64,000 nt of DNA from Seriola aureovittata. Taxonomy: Eukaryota > Chordata > Actinopteri > Carangiformes > Carangidae. The notes under the pieces are model-generated. The model worked only from the letters and a program-made list of their open reading frames with translations. It did no database searches and had not been told where the DNA came from. The stretch lies in the NCBI RefSeq assembly GCF_021018895.1, contig NC_079366.1, forward strand, positions 21,623,896-21,687,895. The letters run 5' to 3'. Numbering within the stretch: the stretch's first letter is position 1; each line of letters starts with the position of its first letter. Shown here one piece after another: positions 50,640-62,544 of this stretch. A program made the translations under genes and the position numbers.

Positions 50640-52620
50640 ATTAAGCACAGATAAAAAAGGATTTAAGAATGAATTAAAGCTCAGCTGCCCATCAACAACT
50701 GAACAGATAGCTTTAGTGAAGAACTACTTAGACAGAGATTCATCAACATTGTTCATGAGTGGAATCCAAAATCCACTCTCCCTGGCGTTCACCAACAACT
50801 TCAACATTGACGGCAGCTCCTCTCCTGAGACATCTGTGTCAGGGTTAGTACTAACCCTTTTAATGCTTTTATAAAAAAGGAACAGTTCGGTCTCTCCCAT
50901 GACAAAGTTTAACAGCTGCCACTTTTTAGCTTTAGTTTCTTTTTTGTAGCCAGCACCAAAAAAGAAACTTTTACACCAACTCTCACTACATTTTAAGAAC
51001 AGTTTTCAAGGTTTCAAAACAGAAATTAATTTCTGGTTCATGGCAGAACACAAACACAAGAGCATGCCGAAACCCACAGATCACGATATAAAACTACCTG
51101 TGAAGCGGTGTAGGAATGAAGTAGTGACCTCTGTTCCTCAATATAGTGGAAGAGAAACTGTACATTTATGCGTAAAAATGTCCACAAGTCCCATTAGCAA
51201 AGTTAAAACAACCACTATTTTTGGCTATGTCTGCCACTGCACAAAAGTCACATGATGTAAACAAAGTAGATAACGGTGCACGCTCTACTGTCACAAGCCA
51301 GAAATTGAAAGCCAAAAATCTCTGTTTTGGACCCAAGTGCACTGTCTGTTTGTAATGCATTTCTCTCCATATGTGAGTTAACCTGTGAGCTTCCACCAGC
51401 TGCTTCATGGCACATTTTGAAACAGCAGGAGGTTCAATACGATTTCTCTCCAGCCGATTGTTCTCTGTGCAGTTAAAACCTCCTCCTAAAAATAAAACCT
51501 CTTCCGGCTCACACTGACTTAAAACCTGAGTTCACCGAGTTCATTTAAAAACTGAACTGTCAGGTGTTGTATTGGAAGTTTATACATTTATAAAACAATA
51601 GTAAATGCTCCATACATGAGGCTTTGACAGCCAGGTTTTAGAGAAGAAGAGCACCACTTCTTCCCTGGTTCATCTTAAATAACTCAAAACATCCACATCC
51701 CATTCCCACCTCCAGTCAGTCTCATTTAAAGTGTCACTGTGTGTTTCTTGAACTAACATCACATTAATGCTCTTGAATTTAACAAGTTCAAACACACTCA
51801 CTCTCTTTCTCATGTGAGAAGTAACACAGACAGGAGACATTCATCATTATGTTTGAGCCTCTAGACTTTCTGGTCAGTGAGAGTTCCTTTTCCTCTGCTG
51901 CTCATCTGTGATCTGACAGAAATTAAATTTCTTTTCTGGTACAACTTTGACTTTTTTTCATATTTTGTTTGCAGGATCTTTTTAATCTGTTGTACTTCAT
52001 AAATTTTTCCTGCTGTGATCTATCAGATAATTGAGAGTCAGGGACAGGCTGGCCGTCTTCAGCACAGTCCTCCTCCTCTTCCATGCTAGACTCATCTTCT
52101 GGCTGCTACTCCCGCTGCCTCTCAACCGGCTTACTGCTCCTCTCTTGGGCTGAAAGCCACTAGTGTCGTTAATTTGCTTTCTTTTGAGAGCAAGGACTTT
52201 GAAAACAGTCTCCTCCACTATCAGGTCTTCATCACTGTCTCAGACTGAGTCCACTGCTGCCCTGTCTGCTCTCCCCTCTCTCTGCTGCTTTTTTCAATGT
52301 TACGTTTCTTGTTTTCTTTTTGATTGACAGCTGCTTCACCCTGAGTGTGTTTTTCAGTCACAGTTTCTTCCTGACTCTGCTGTGTCTCTTTTGTCCCCTC
52401 ACCATCTTGTTTAGTCTGTCTCTGTGTGTCTCCTCTCTCACCACCTTCTCCTGTATTTTTTCAGCAGAGGAGACTTTCTCCGGCCAGGCCTGGACTAAAT
52501 GACTCCTCCCCGCAGCCAAAACACTTTAAAGCACCAGAGTTCACAAACATTCAAATCATCAAACTTTCATATTAAATACTAAATTGAGTTCCACGTCTTT
52601 TTTACTGAGGGTCATGTAAG
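50640..52620 (-). pseudogene. Tx1/L1-type LINE: ORF1 zinc knuckle plus ORF2 endonuclease, degraded
   Basis: On the minus strand, from 52620 downward, the first piece is the ORF1 C-terminal part: NSGALKCFGCGEES at about 52500-52530, then HLVQAWPEKVSSA in a shifted frame. That is a CCHC knuckle whose last Cys reads Trp. An acidic/Gln-rich tail (DSQLSDRSQQEK) ends it. ORF2 begins with an apurinic-endonuclease domain: SINVMLVQETHS with the catalytic Glu (51741-51775), then LFLGGGFNCTENN at about 51465-51500, where the normal GGDFN Asp reads Gly. RLTHIWREMH follows. Beyond this the frame decays and the RT domain is not present before the MITE at 50601. Multiple stops occur. L1-group LINEs nick target DNA with this domain; the Asp change and the frameshifts make this copy inert. 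Confidence 0.8.
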
Positions 52621-53009
52621 TCTACCTTCTGTGTTAAACATGTTTCAGCAGTACAATTTCCTAATCAGGGAAACTATTCAGTTCTGTCAATGAAATATCA
52701 TTACTGATTAACAGTGGTATATTTTATATCATGACCCTCTTAGCTGGCGTAGTCAGAAGCAAGACTAATACAAAAGTATTGTTAATCACAAACTGCTCTC
52801 AACCAGTTTGTCACAACAGCACTATTGATCTGAGCAATGGATTTAAAGCTGCCGTAACCAACAATTTACTCCATTGCCAAAATACAATCCTTCCAAGGGA
52901 ACAAAGGGAAATAAAATAAACATCATACCAGTAAAAAAGCTGGCCAACCACAAACTTGTAACTGGTACTGTATGTTTAGTGTTTACTTTTTTCCTTCTCT
53001 TTACCCTTC
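52621..53009. other. spacer between LINE relics
   Basis: No exon or repeat clearly recognised. The minus-strand 116-codon frame overlapping it runs into the neighbouring repeat and has no domain. Confidence 0.45.
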
Positions 53010-53125
53010 CCTGCCCCATGCCCCCACTACGTTTGGTGCTAATTGGTTCAGTACTTTTTGCATAATTCTGCTGACAAACCAGCAAACAGACACGGTGTAA
53101 ACATAACCTCCTCGGCAGAGGTTTG
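53010..53125 (+). repeat. end of a teleost repeat (CATAACCTCC…GGCAGAGG)
   Basis: The order TTTGGTGCTAATTGGTTCAG, GCATAATTCTGCTGACAAAC, AAACAGACAC, AAACATAACCTCCTCGGCAG is the closing part of a dispersed fish repeat. Only about 115 bp are clear. Confidence 0.6.
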
Positions 53126-53399
53126 TATCTAAAAGCAGTCAGTAAAGCAATTCTTACTAGGGACAGCTCTGCATCAAAGCAGAGACTGAACAAGACTAGG
53201 TCAAAACTTAGTATATGGCTGTAATAAACACCACCCTAATAGAAACAGTTGTGCCAATTCATGTTGAAAGAGCAATGGCCAAACTCCAAATCAGTCACGT
53301 GGCATTTGACCAATGGTGGAACTATGATCACTCAATTCTATCAGTCACTCAGACAAGGACATTCCCGATTATAGGTCTGGCCCCGCTGTTGCCATCCAG

Positions 53400-54035
53400 C
53401 CAAAAAAGGCAGAGTGGTTCAACAAGAACTGCTAAAAAGGCTGGTCAGATAGCTTTCTTCATTTTTTTCCTAAAACCACCAACCACAAAACACAGACCTG
53501 AGACAAATTTATGTTGAAACAGATGAGACATAAGAAAAAACAACATCATGATCAGAAACTAAGAGAAATTGAGGAGTCCACTCATCAACATCAGTTCTGG
53601 GAAGGACACAAAAACTTAAAGACAACCTGGCCCTACAAAGCAACATTTGGAAAGATTATTTTGAAAAAACTATGAGCAAATTTCACCTCACAATCTCAAT
53701 CATGAACAAACAAATTCCAGAGAAATTGACAAAACTAAAATAATAATCAATCAGAACCCCCTTGATTATTCATTTACAATAAAAGAATTAGAAAACAGCA
53801 TGAAAAATTTAAATCTGGCAAAGCATGTGGACGTGACGGCATCAGGACAGAGACGCTGAGACACAGCAGCCCTGAGCTGAGACAGCCCCCGCTTCAGTTG
53901 TTCAATCTCATTCTTCAGTTAGGTTGCTTCCCTGAGAGCTCGAGCCGGCGGCTTATTTCCCCAATACATAAGAGTGGAGATAAATTAGACTAACAATTAC
54001 CAAGGCATTTGTGTGAGCAGTAATCTGGAGACAGA
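53400..54035 (+). pseudogene. LINE ORF2 fragment spanning the start of the reverse transcriptase
   Basis: The plus strand encodes QHHDQKLREIEESTHQHQFW (about 53540-53600), the linker before the RT. After a frameshift and stops it gives LDYSFTIKELENSMK and then, in another frame, FKSGKACGRDGIRTETL, the RT motif normally reading GKA.GPDGI. LQLFNLILQLGCFPE, then LISPIHKSGDKLD, a stop and NYQGICVSSN follow. The fragment ends before the YADD palm. It is sense to the window, whereas the adjacent Tx1-type element is antisense and differs in sequence, so the two are separate insertions. Confidence 0.8.
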
Positions 54036-57000
54036 TTTATCAGTGCCTGGATGCTGGCCTTCCATATGGAACACAACGGCCTGATGAAAAGGGAAAATTG
54101 GCTTTTTACCAAATCACCACACGACTGACCACATTTACACTCATCAGTCCCTTCTGTCAGTTGGCCCCGAGACTTAACTTTTCCCCCTACATTGATATAT
54201 TTGTGTCAGGCCACAACAATATGAACACTGACCACCACATGTTGATTTTCTATTATTTACTATTTCAAATGGATAAAATCTAATTTCCCTGTAGAGCTCT
54301 GCGCAGAGCATTGCTTTGCTCAGCTCCTCTTTTCCCAAAAGGCAAACACATTCACAACGTACCGTGTGTCATAGGCGACTGGCCGTCAGGAGTTCCAGGA
54401 GAAGTCACGCTGCATCGGAGATCCAGTGGTTTTTACCATCCCTGTCTTTTTCGTTTACCTGGCCTGGGCTCAGTGGCTAATCACACTTTGTTTGTCACCA
54501 TGTGAAGAATGAGAAACACTGGACTTACTGCTCAAATAACTGATACAGTTCAACCTCAGACCAGTACTGCTTTCCAACTACAAATCACAGTAAACCAAAT
54601 TATTAAATTAACAAATTATGCCAGAGAGACAGAGAAAGAGATACAGAGACTGAGACAGACAGACGGAGAGAGAGAGAAACATGAAATGTTTTGCATTGCA
54701 GATCCATTCAGCGAAATGAATGAATGGTTTTATTCTTGCTCCATGCATACAACCATGCCCACCCTGCACTGACCTAAAAGACACCACTAATTAATCCAGA
54801 ATGCCACACACACATTTTCAAAGAGTGTATGTAATCTGAATAAATACTAACTGAACAGTCTGTCTGGTCGCCTTTTTCAGGCTTTTGAGACAAAGTTATC
54901 AAACTTAAATATCAAAAAAAAAAAAAAAAAATCCAACTTTTGATAGAGAGTATTTCAGTGTTTTGTCATGTGATTTCATGAAAAACTGACACACTTAAAA
55001 TCTCTCTTAGCATGTACAATACAGAAGGAAATGGGACTTACTCTCCACATCCCCTATTCACAGAGCTTGCATTCACAATCAGTTTTCCTGCTAAATGCAC
55101 GGTATTTGAATCTGCCAACCTCAATAACCAGCTGTGCAACTTAAGATCTTTGGCCTCCATACAAGTAAGATGTAACGTATGATTCATATTTAGTTTTTCC
55201 AAGCCCTTTTTCAAGACTTGAACAAAAGCTTACTTTGAATGGAGCTTATTCTGTCGACATACAACATATCACTCACCTCCAATGCTGCGTGAAACTAAAC
55301 CATGTTTCTGAACATAAACACCATGTGTTTTTTCTCCTCCGCTATTGCAATCAGGTGATTTCAGTCTGATCATTTCACTTTTCTATTGTACTGACCCTGG
55401 TAGTCAGCCCATGTCTCACTGAACTGCCAGTATAGAGGAAAATTTATGAACCCCTGAAATTACCATAGTTCTACTTCCTATTCTGTAGAGTCTGCAATTT
55501 TAGATTCTTTAAAGCCCCTTATCCTTGTAGCATAATTCAATATAAAAAAGGTTGACACATGCATCATCAAGGTGGGTATATGTAGAACAATCAAGGACAT
55601 GACATGTGTACATGTGTCCCTCTGGCTGCCTTGACATTTAAGAGCTGTAAAAACCATCAATGGAGATGGACACTGAATGTTTACATAGGAACCAAAGCAC
55701 TGCCAGTTCATAACAACATCCAGCAAGATACCCTTGACATCATAATCAAATATAATTATTTAATTAATGTCAAAAGATAATTAAATATCCTCACTGCACC
55801 ACTTTCTCTTTTGGAGCCGCACAGACAGCACTAATCTCCGTTCTTCTATGTATATGACAGCACAGGTAAGGCTGCAGAGCCAATACATTTGTCCTTCAGT
55901 ACATGACACCTTAGCCTTGCTAATGAGCCATTTAACAGCTCTGTGAAGGGAACAGCAGTTAAACGAAAGGCCCCTTGTGGATTTGGTAAGAGCGTGTTAA
56001 GACTGGAAGAGACAGTAATACTTCACATTGACAGGAGGAGGAATGAATAATAAGAGGTTTTTGTGGTTGTTTCAGTGTAAGGCTAATCTCTCAACATTTT
56101 CCCATGCCCCATCTCTTCCCTGGAGGCGTAGCAGCACCTGCACTCCATGCCACAAACTCAAATCAGAGTTACATCCATCAGGCCTCAACAATGCTTCACA
56201 TTTCAATACTTCAACTTTCTGTTATGTGGCAACAATACACATGGATTCATTCATTGTCTGACTTGCTGAGAAAGCAACAGTTGTCTGACAATGTCATTTC
56301 ACAGCTAAACACAACCATCACAATATACTGTCTCTAAAGAATATGTTGCAACTATAATAGACACCATTTGACACTGGGTATTTAAATAGACCCTGAAGCT
56401 CATTTCATCCTCCTACCTAAGCTATTTTTAATCATTCCTCCAAGATACACCTGGAGGTTTATGAACCAGAGATCCAGTTTTCTGCATTAAAGCTTATGAG
56501 TATTCATGAGCAGGAGTAGGCAGTACTCTCCAATGGGACTTAAGTCTGTGATCAACAGAAACTGCCTGTCAGTCATTGTGAGTGTGAGCCGAGAGCTCAG
56601 GGGACGTTGTTAGGTTTCCATTACGACACGAGTCTTGCATTCAGACTCCAACGACTCATCTCATAAGAGACAGAGCATATGGAGCACAAACAGAAAAGGC
56701 CACCTTTGGAACGCCACAGATGGCTGCCACAGATGTTGAAAGTCAATTGTCATTTCATCTCTGACAAATTCATGCAGCAACTTCAGTTTTCCAGTTTGAG
56801 AAGGGAAAAAAAAAAGAATCTAATTCCATCATAAATATTTCCCTCTGGCTCCCAAACTCATCAGTGACACAGAGTGCTCCATTTACTACAGACACTGAAT
56901 GTATGAAAAGTTAGAGGAAAAAATAAAACATTTAGAACTACAGTTACAACTTCAATAGCTTGTATGTGCTGGCATTTCACCACTTATGGTCAAATTAGAT

Positions 57001-57744
57001 TTAACAATAACTGCTAATCAATTATTTCTCTGTCTCTAAAAGGTCTTGTGCTGTAGTTAAATGGCAATCTGACTATCAATACAACAAACTCAGAACAGAG
57101 TAGACATAAAGTGACTTTTGTTCTTTATCCCTTATAGTCAGAATACTTGCAGTCCTTGTATACAGAATGCCCCAGTATTGATTTTTATTGTATCTGCATT
57201 TGTCAGCATATCCTCAGCTGCAACTATGTGGGATGGGAAAAGTACATAAACACAAACAAACAATATGAGCTCAATTAAATGTCCCTCCAGTACTTGCTAG
57301 TTTGTTGAATTCAGGCAGTGACTACGAAAAGCACAATTAAAAAGTTAACTACAAAAGTTGAGTGGGTCATATTAAGCCGGTCACCGAGGAGCAGCATGTG
57401 TTTAGTTTCAATAAAGTCAAAACCACGTAATGTGTCTTGCAGAGGTCCAAAAATAAATAAAACTCAATTCACTGAATTCACTGCCTGTGCTGCTGGAGCA
57501 TTAGTCTGAAAAGTGAAGTTGATATGACAAAAGCAAGAAAACTGCCGGAGCATAGAAAAAGTGGCCAGGGACAGCACGACATCAACACTGACAGCACTTA
57601 AGGGATATCAGAAAAAATATAAAATATCACAAAAAGGTCTCAAAAATGTCCATTGAGTTGAATCAACACATACAACAATCTTAACAAAGACAAAACATTA
57701 TGAACTCCACTTATCTGTTCATTACTACAAGATTAGTAGTAGAC
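54036..57744. other. gene-free stretch
   Basis: Contains an A-run at 54915-54931 and a stretch at 54291-54330 resembling 4076-4115. No exon recognised. Confidence 0.5.
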
Positions 57745-58290
57745 TGTAGCATGTTTAAAGTTTTGACCACTGTCTGAAAGACGACCAAAGCCTTTTTGCC
57801 AGTTTGATCAGACAGCCGACTTTAGGAAGAGTACTGGTGGTTCCAAGCTTCTTTTCAATTTCACAATTATTGAGTCCACTGTGCTCCTGGGAACACTGAA
57901 AGCTTTAAAAATAGTTTTATACCCTTGCTCTGATCTATGCCTCGCCACAACTTTATTGTGGAGGTCTACAGAGATTTCCCTGGATTTCATGGCTTGGTTT
58001 TTGTCCTGACGTGTGGAACCTTATTCACACAAGTGTGCCGTTCTAAACTACATCCATTCACTTCACCACAGGAGTACTCTAGGCTCAAGCTCTAGACACA
58101 TCCCAAGGATAAATAAAGGATGGACCTCACCACAATCTGGAGTGTCTGAATACTTATATAAATACAAGATTTTAGTTTTTGATTTTAAATAAATTTGCAA
58201 ATATTTATATAACAGTTTCCACTTTGTCCTTAAAGGTTGTTGAATGCAGATTGATTGAGAAAAAGGGCTTTTTTTTTTCTTTTGAAATTA
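57745..58290 (-). mobile_element. Tc1-like transposon, 5' fragment with transposase N-terminus
   Basis: On the minus strand a leader of about 300 bp resembling the TIR-proximal DNA of a fish Tc1 family (AAATTTATTTAAAATCAAAAA, AAGTATTCAGACACTCC) precedes a start at 57990. The protein opens MKSREISVDLHNKVVARHRS, then GYKTIFKAFSVPRSTVDSII, the paired-like helix-turn-helix that binds the transposon end. A frameshift follows, after which GTTSTLPKVGCLIKLAKR continues the interdomain GRPR-like region. Sequence similarity stops at about 57745, so the whole catalytic DDE domain and the other terminus are missing. It belongs to a different Tc1 family from the copy at 31.7 kb, since the leader sequences differ. 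Confidence 0.8.
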
Positions 58291-58534
58291 AACACAAAAC
58301 AGACCAAGTTGGTTGTTAGCATTTTATTGTTTTAGACAGCAAATTGGTTGTTTTAAAGTGTCGTTCAGTCTTTTGTTGTTTGGAAATCTAACTCACTGTT
58401 AGCACTGCCCATCTTGGTCGGCATACTTGAAAAATAAAGTTTTGTCACCAAGGCTTTCCTGGTTAAATAAAGACTTCTTTTTTTCAGTGATCAGCCATGT
58501 CAAAAAAACCCACATTAAATATAGATTAAATATA
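58291..58534. other. short spacer between transposon fragments
   Basis: A T-run occurs near 58270-58280. No feature recognised. Confidence 0.5.
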
Positions 58535-58670
58535 GGGACTGGGAATTGATACCAATGGCACTGATTCTGCTTATTCCTGATAAATTTTTTTGTGTGTGCA
58601 AAACAAGTAGGCCTACACAGGCTGTAGCATAGGAGCTAGCTGTTGCAACAGTTTGTCATTAGGGTAGCAC
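58535..58670 (-). mobile_element. truncated copy of the 2.2-kb hAT family
   Basis: ATATAGGGACTGGGAATTGAT and CACTGATTCTGCTTATTCC match the reverse complement of the right end of the 2206-3232 element. AAGTAGGC…, AGGAGCTAGCTGTTGCAACA and TTTGTCATTA match its sequence near 3010-3110. It is thus the 3' end of the same family, inserted in the opposite orientation and cut off after about 135 bp, with an internal deletion. Confidence 0.65.
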
Positions 58671-61302
58671 CATCCTATCCAGTCAGATTGCCGTTTCCTT
58701 ACCCTGTGAAATGCCAATAGCCAATACGATCGCGGTGTGGAATAGGTAACATTTAAAGTTCCTTTATTCATCTATTATTATACAGCACTATGTATGCACT
58801 GTATTTTTCCACCCCAACCTTCAAATTTGAAAGTCATAATATTATAAATGCCATTGTCTCAATAGCCTCAATACATTACATTGAGACGTTATTAATGTAA
58901 CTTTTGTTAGTCCACTATTCACAAATCCCATTTCAGTAATTAGGCCTGAACATGATGAAGATACTAACATACATACAACATATGTAATTTCTGTCAGGAT
59001 GAACCTCCAGTTTAACTGACTGGAAAACCTAGCCTATCATGGCCTATTCATTAGCCACAGTCCATTTTTATTTGCATGGGCTACTTTTCTCCTTTACACA
59101 CCGCCACATTTAAAGCAGAAAAAATAAAGAGCACTGTCAGTCAACTGTGAATAATAAATTAGCCTTCATGGCATCCCTTAACTACTAGTAATTTAGAGTA
59201 GTACTCCCTTTTGAGAGCCAGACATTGGAAAATGCAGAAAGAAAGACAGCCTAAAAAGGAATTAAGGAAGGAGACCTGGCAGTGGGAAACTGACAGCCCA
59301 GCATGCAAATGTGCCCATATATCTTACTGAGGAACACTGAGTGTGCTTTATCTCGTCCAGAAGGAGCAGTTCATCTCAGCAAGACAGCCGCCTGGACGCA
59401 CTACACTTAAAAAGCAGGGCCTCTAAACTGGATAGGAATTGTGCAACTGTACAAATGGGTCTGCTCACCTAAGATAGCCTCCTCTGCAATTATAATGTAT
59501 ACGCCGGTCCTGACCTGAACCTGAGCTGCATGCTAGCTTCAGTTAAAGTCACATGACCCCACTTCCTTCAGACTACTACAGACTGTATTTCAATGAATAT
59601 GTAGGCCTAACTTTGTGTTCGTATGACTGGGTGAGTAGAACTTGTGTCTATGCAAGCGTACATGTGAACATGTTTTTTGGTGTAAGTGTGATTAAAATAA
59701 TAGCCAATACAAAATAACAATTTTCTCCTCGAGTGCTTTGGGATGTTCAGGGGAAAGCTCGTTGGCATTTAGAACATATTGGCTGAAATGACAAAACAAA
59801 TTCCACTCATCTGTTTATAGAGGAGAGGCTTTGAAACTACAGCAAATATGCTGAAATGCACAGTCTTGGCTTGTGATTAGCTAAGAAACTCTAAACTTAC
59901 CTTTCATCTGTTAAATACACACAAGGATTACACACCTAAGCATGCACAAATGGACACGTGCATGCGTGCAAATACCTATGCCACAAGTATATAAATTAGT
60001 TTGAGTTTGCATAAGAGTATCAGCGGATTTTTCAACTTCACTCGAATTGCAGTTCTCAGTGTTTTTTCCTAGCGATAGCACAAATAACCAAAGGCAGAGA
60101 TTCACTGTGCCACATTTTGTCAAAACTGACAGTTCCACGCATTTACAGCAGTGCAAAAGATTAATTTCCCAATAACAAGAGCACAGACATTATGTGGCTT
60201 TTATAAAACCTCTTGATTTCTTGCAATGTGGCCGTTAATGACATTAATTTCAAAACAAAAACGTTTTCACCGGCTGCATGCACAAGTAATCTGTATATTA
60301 ATTGTTAGCATTATATATTGCTGACTTTCTCTGGCATAGCAGTCACCTACTAAATGATTAAGAAGATGAATATGAAACACTTTGTCTTATTTAGTTTGCA
60401 CGCTTGTTTGCATACATTCTTATGTATCTTCACAAATGATAACTATGGTATAAATGAACAAAAGCTGAAATAGCACTCAACTATTTCACTCATAATTGTC
60501 AGTGCTGTATCTTACCGGTATAACAGGAAGCCTTAGTCATTTCTGTCAGCATCCCTGTCCATCCTCCATCTTTGTCTGTACACATAAGGAAGAAAAGAGG
60601 ACACATGTGAAGAGACAGCAGCGCCACAGCACAGCCAATAACAGCTTTGGAAAAGCTTCAGCCTCTCTGTTTCGTTTACTGGAGCTTCATCAAGAGATTC
60701 TGAGAACGACTGCAGCAGCCGCAGCACGGCAGCCTGGACAACCTTTCCTGACCAACATCTTGAGGAAAAACCACCTCCCGAAAAAGGTCAGTGTAGAGAA
60801 GAGTGAAGGCACAGAACGAGGTTGGACAGCAAGAGGCAGCAAAGGAGGCAATGTTTAAATGGTGTGAGCTGTGGGAAGCAGTGGTCAGGGCAGGTAGGGC
60901 AGGCTGTTAAAATGCCTGGGAAGGTCCCAGAGGGCAGTGTGGGGATCAGACAGCCCTGACAAAGTAACAGTGTTGCAGCATAAACACATGACATACAGTC
61001 ATGGTCAAGATTACCCACCCATTAATTTCAAGTGCATAATCCAAGTATCTCCAGAAGCGTTAGGGTTAAAAATAAATAAATAAATAAAAAAATTGATTTG
61101 TATTCAACATAGATCATCAGCGCTCGACTATAAAAACAAGTCATTGAAATTGGTTGAGAAATGTAAATTAAAAAAAAAATGTAGCTTTATTTGTATTCTT
61201 TTAATGGCCAGTTTTGCCCAGTCCGATATAGCGGTCGCATTGACAAACTTGACAATTACTTTAATCTTAAAAAGGATTATTTTCACATCCTTTTAAATCA
61301 TG
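58671..61302. other. gene-free stretch
   Basis: Nothing recognised. The 120-codon plus-strand frame at 60496-60858 becomes more GC-rich and Ala/Gln-rich near 60650-60790 and is followed by AAAAAG|GTCAGTG, a possible splice donor, but no homologous protein comes to mind. Confidence 0.45.
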
Positions 61303-61331
61303 ATAATAATAATAATAATAATAATAATAAT
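61303..61331. repeat. (ATA)n trinucleotide repeat
   Basis: About nine AAT/ATA units immediately left of the LTR-like unit. Confidence 0.9.
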
Positions 61332-61339
61332 ATTGGTGG

Positions 61340-61778
61340 TGTGGTGTCTTAGCTGTTTTGTGAGTTAAGGATAGGAGTGTTTAAGGAGGACACCCTAGAG
61401 AAAGGTCAGGCGCCAGAAGAGGGTGAGCACCCCCTCAGTTCCAGTCTCCAAAACATTCCTAGGAGCTGACTTTTGTTTTTCATAATAAAATTTACGGTAT
61501 CTTTTAACTTCATATAGAATGACCATGTTTGGACATAAATGTTGGCTCTGTGCCTCTATAGGTTATTAGGAATCAGCTAGGTCATGAATATGTAACTAGA
61601 GGTTATTCAGCCTATAAATTGTATGGTTTTGGGGAAAAACGGGAGAAGATCCTTTTTGGCTTTGGGTCCTCTCACAGGCAGTTTTGATGCTTGTTAAAAG
61701 ATGCTGTGCCTTTTTGTAATAAACTTTTTTATATACAACTGAGCCGGTGTCTGCAGAGATTCCTTCATTATCATCACA
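61340..61778 (+). mobile_element. probable solo LTR of an endogenous retroelement
   Basis: The unit starts TGTGGTG and ends CATCACA, giving the usual TG…CA ends and a 7-bp near-perfect inverted terminus. Inside are a TATA-like box (TATAAATT, 61613-61620) and a polyadenylation signal (AATAAA, 61718-61723) about 105 bp downstream. A GT-rich U5-type tail (GAGCCGGTGTCTGCAGAG) follows. This U3-R-U5 order and a length of about 440 bp fit a retrovirus-type LTR. No primer-binding site, internal genes or second LTR lie alongside, so it looks like a solo LTR left by recombination. A target duplication was not found, which leaves the boundaries slightly uncertain. Confidence 0.55.
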
Positions 61779-62544
61779 TCATCGCTACGGAAGAAACCAC
61801 AGTGGCTTTCTAATAAAAATCAAGTAAAAACCCAAGAACTGATGGTTATTTACACTGTAACTACTATGTTTAATGTATGCCTATACATGAGACAGAAGTT
61901 AATTCAATATCTACAGTTTAATTAGAAAACTTGATTGGTAGGGAACATACATTATACACACACTCGAGTGACTCTCCCAGCTGGTCTGGGAGCACCTGGG
62001 GATCATACAATTTACATGAAAAATATAAATATTGCAAATTTCTGCCATTAATACTACATAAATGTCAAGCTGTCATGAAAGTCTGCAAAAACTTTTAAAC
62101 TTAAACTTCCTCTACAGTAGTATTTAGCATGCATGCAAGCAGGCACAAAAAAAAGAAGAAGAAGAAGAACAACAACAACAACACCACCACATGAAGCATG
62201 GGGAGGCATTGGTGCATATGTTTAGCGAGAACGTAAATCTTGCCTGTAACAAACACCCCCATATCATTTAAAAATAAAAATAAAACTGTGCATTGCTGGG
62301 GGCAGGGGCAATGAGTCAGAGCCAACAAAATGAAGTCTGCACTTTAGTCCCCTGACTTCATAAAGAGACGGTCTAGCAGCTCTGACTTGGTTTCCTTATT
62401 CAATTGTCTCATCAAGTCTCAGCCAAGTACATCCATCTCACCGAGACCATTCAAACAGACCATGAAAAGAATGAAAATTGTGAAAAAGCTCCTGCACTAA
62501 ATAACATTTGCTTTTCATACAATAACATATGCTGTAGAGCACAC
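61779..62544. other. spacer with a compound triplet tract
   Basis: Holds (GAA)n(CAA)n(CAC)n at 62149-62188 and otherwise no recognised feature. Confidence 0.5.
62149..62188. repeat. compound triplet repeat (GAA)n(CAA)n(CAC)n
   Basis: An A-run grades into GAA units, then CAA units, then CAC units with no break, each differing from the last by one base. Confidence 0.85.

Noticed and set aside
52843..53193. 116-codon minus-strand frame
   Set aside because: It overlaps a dispersed repeat and contains no recognisable domain.
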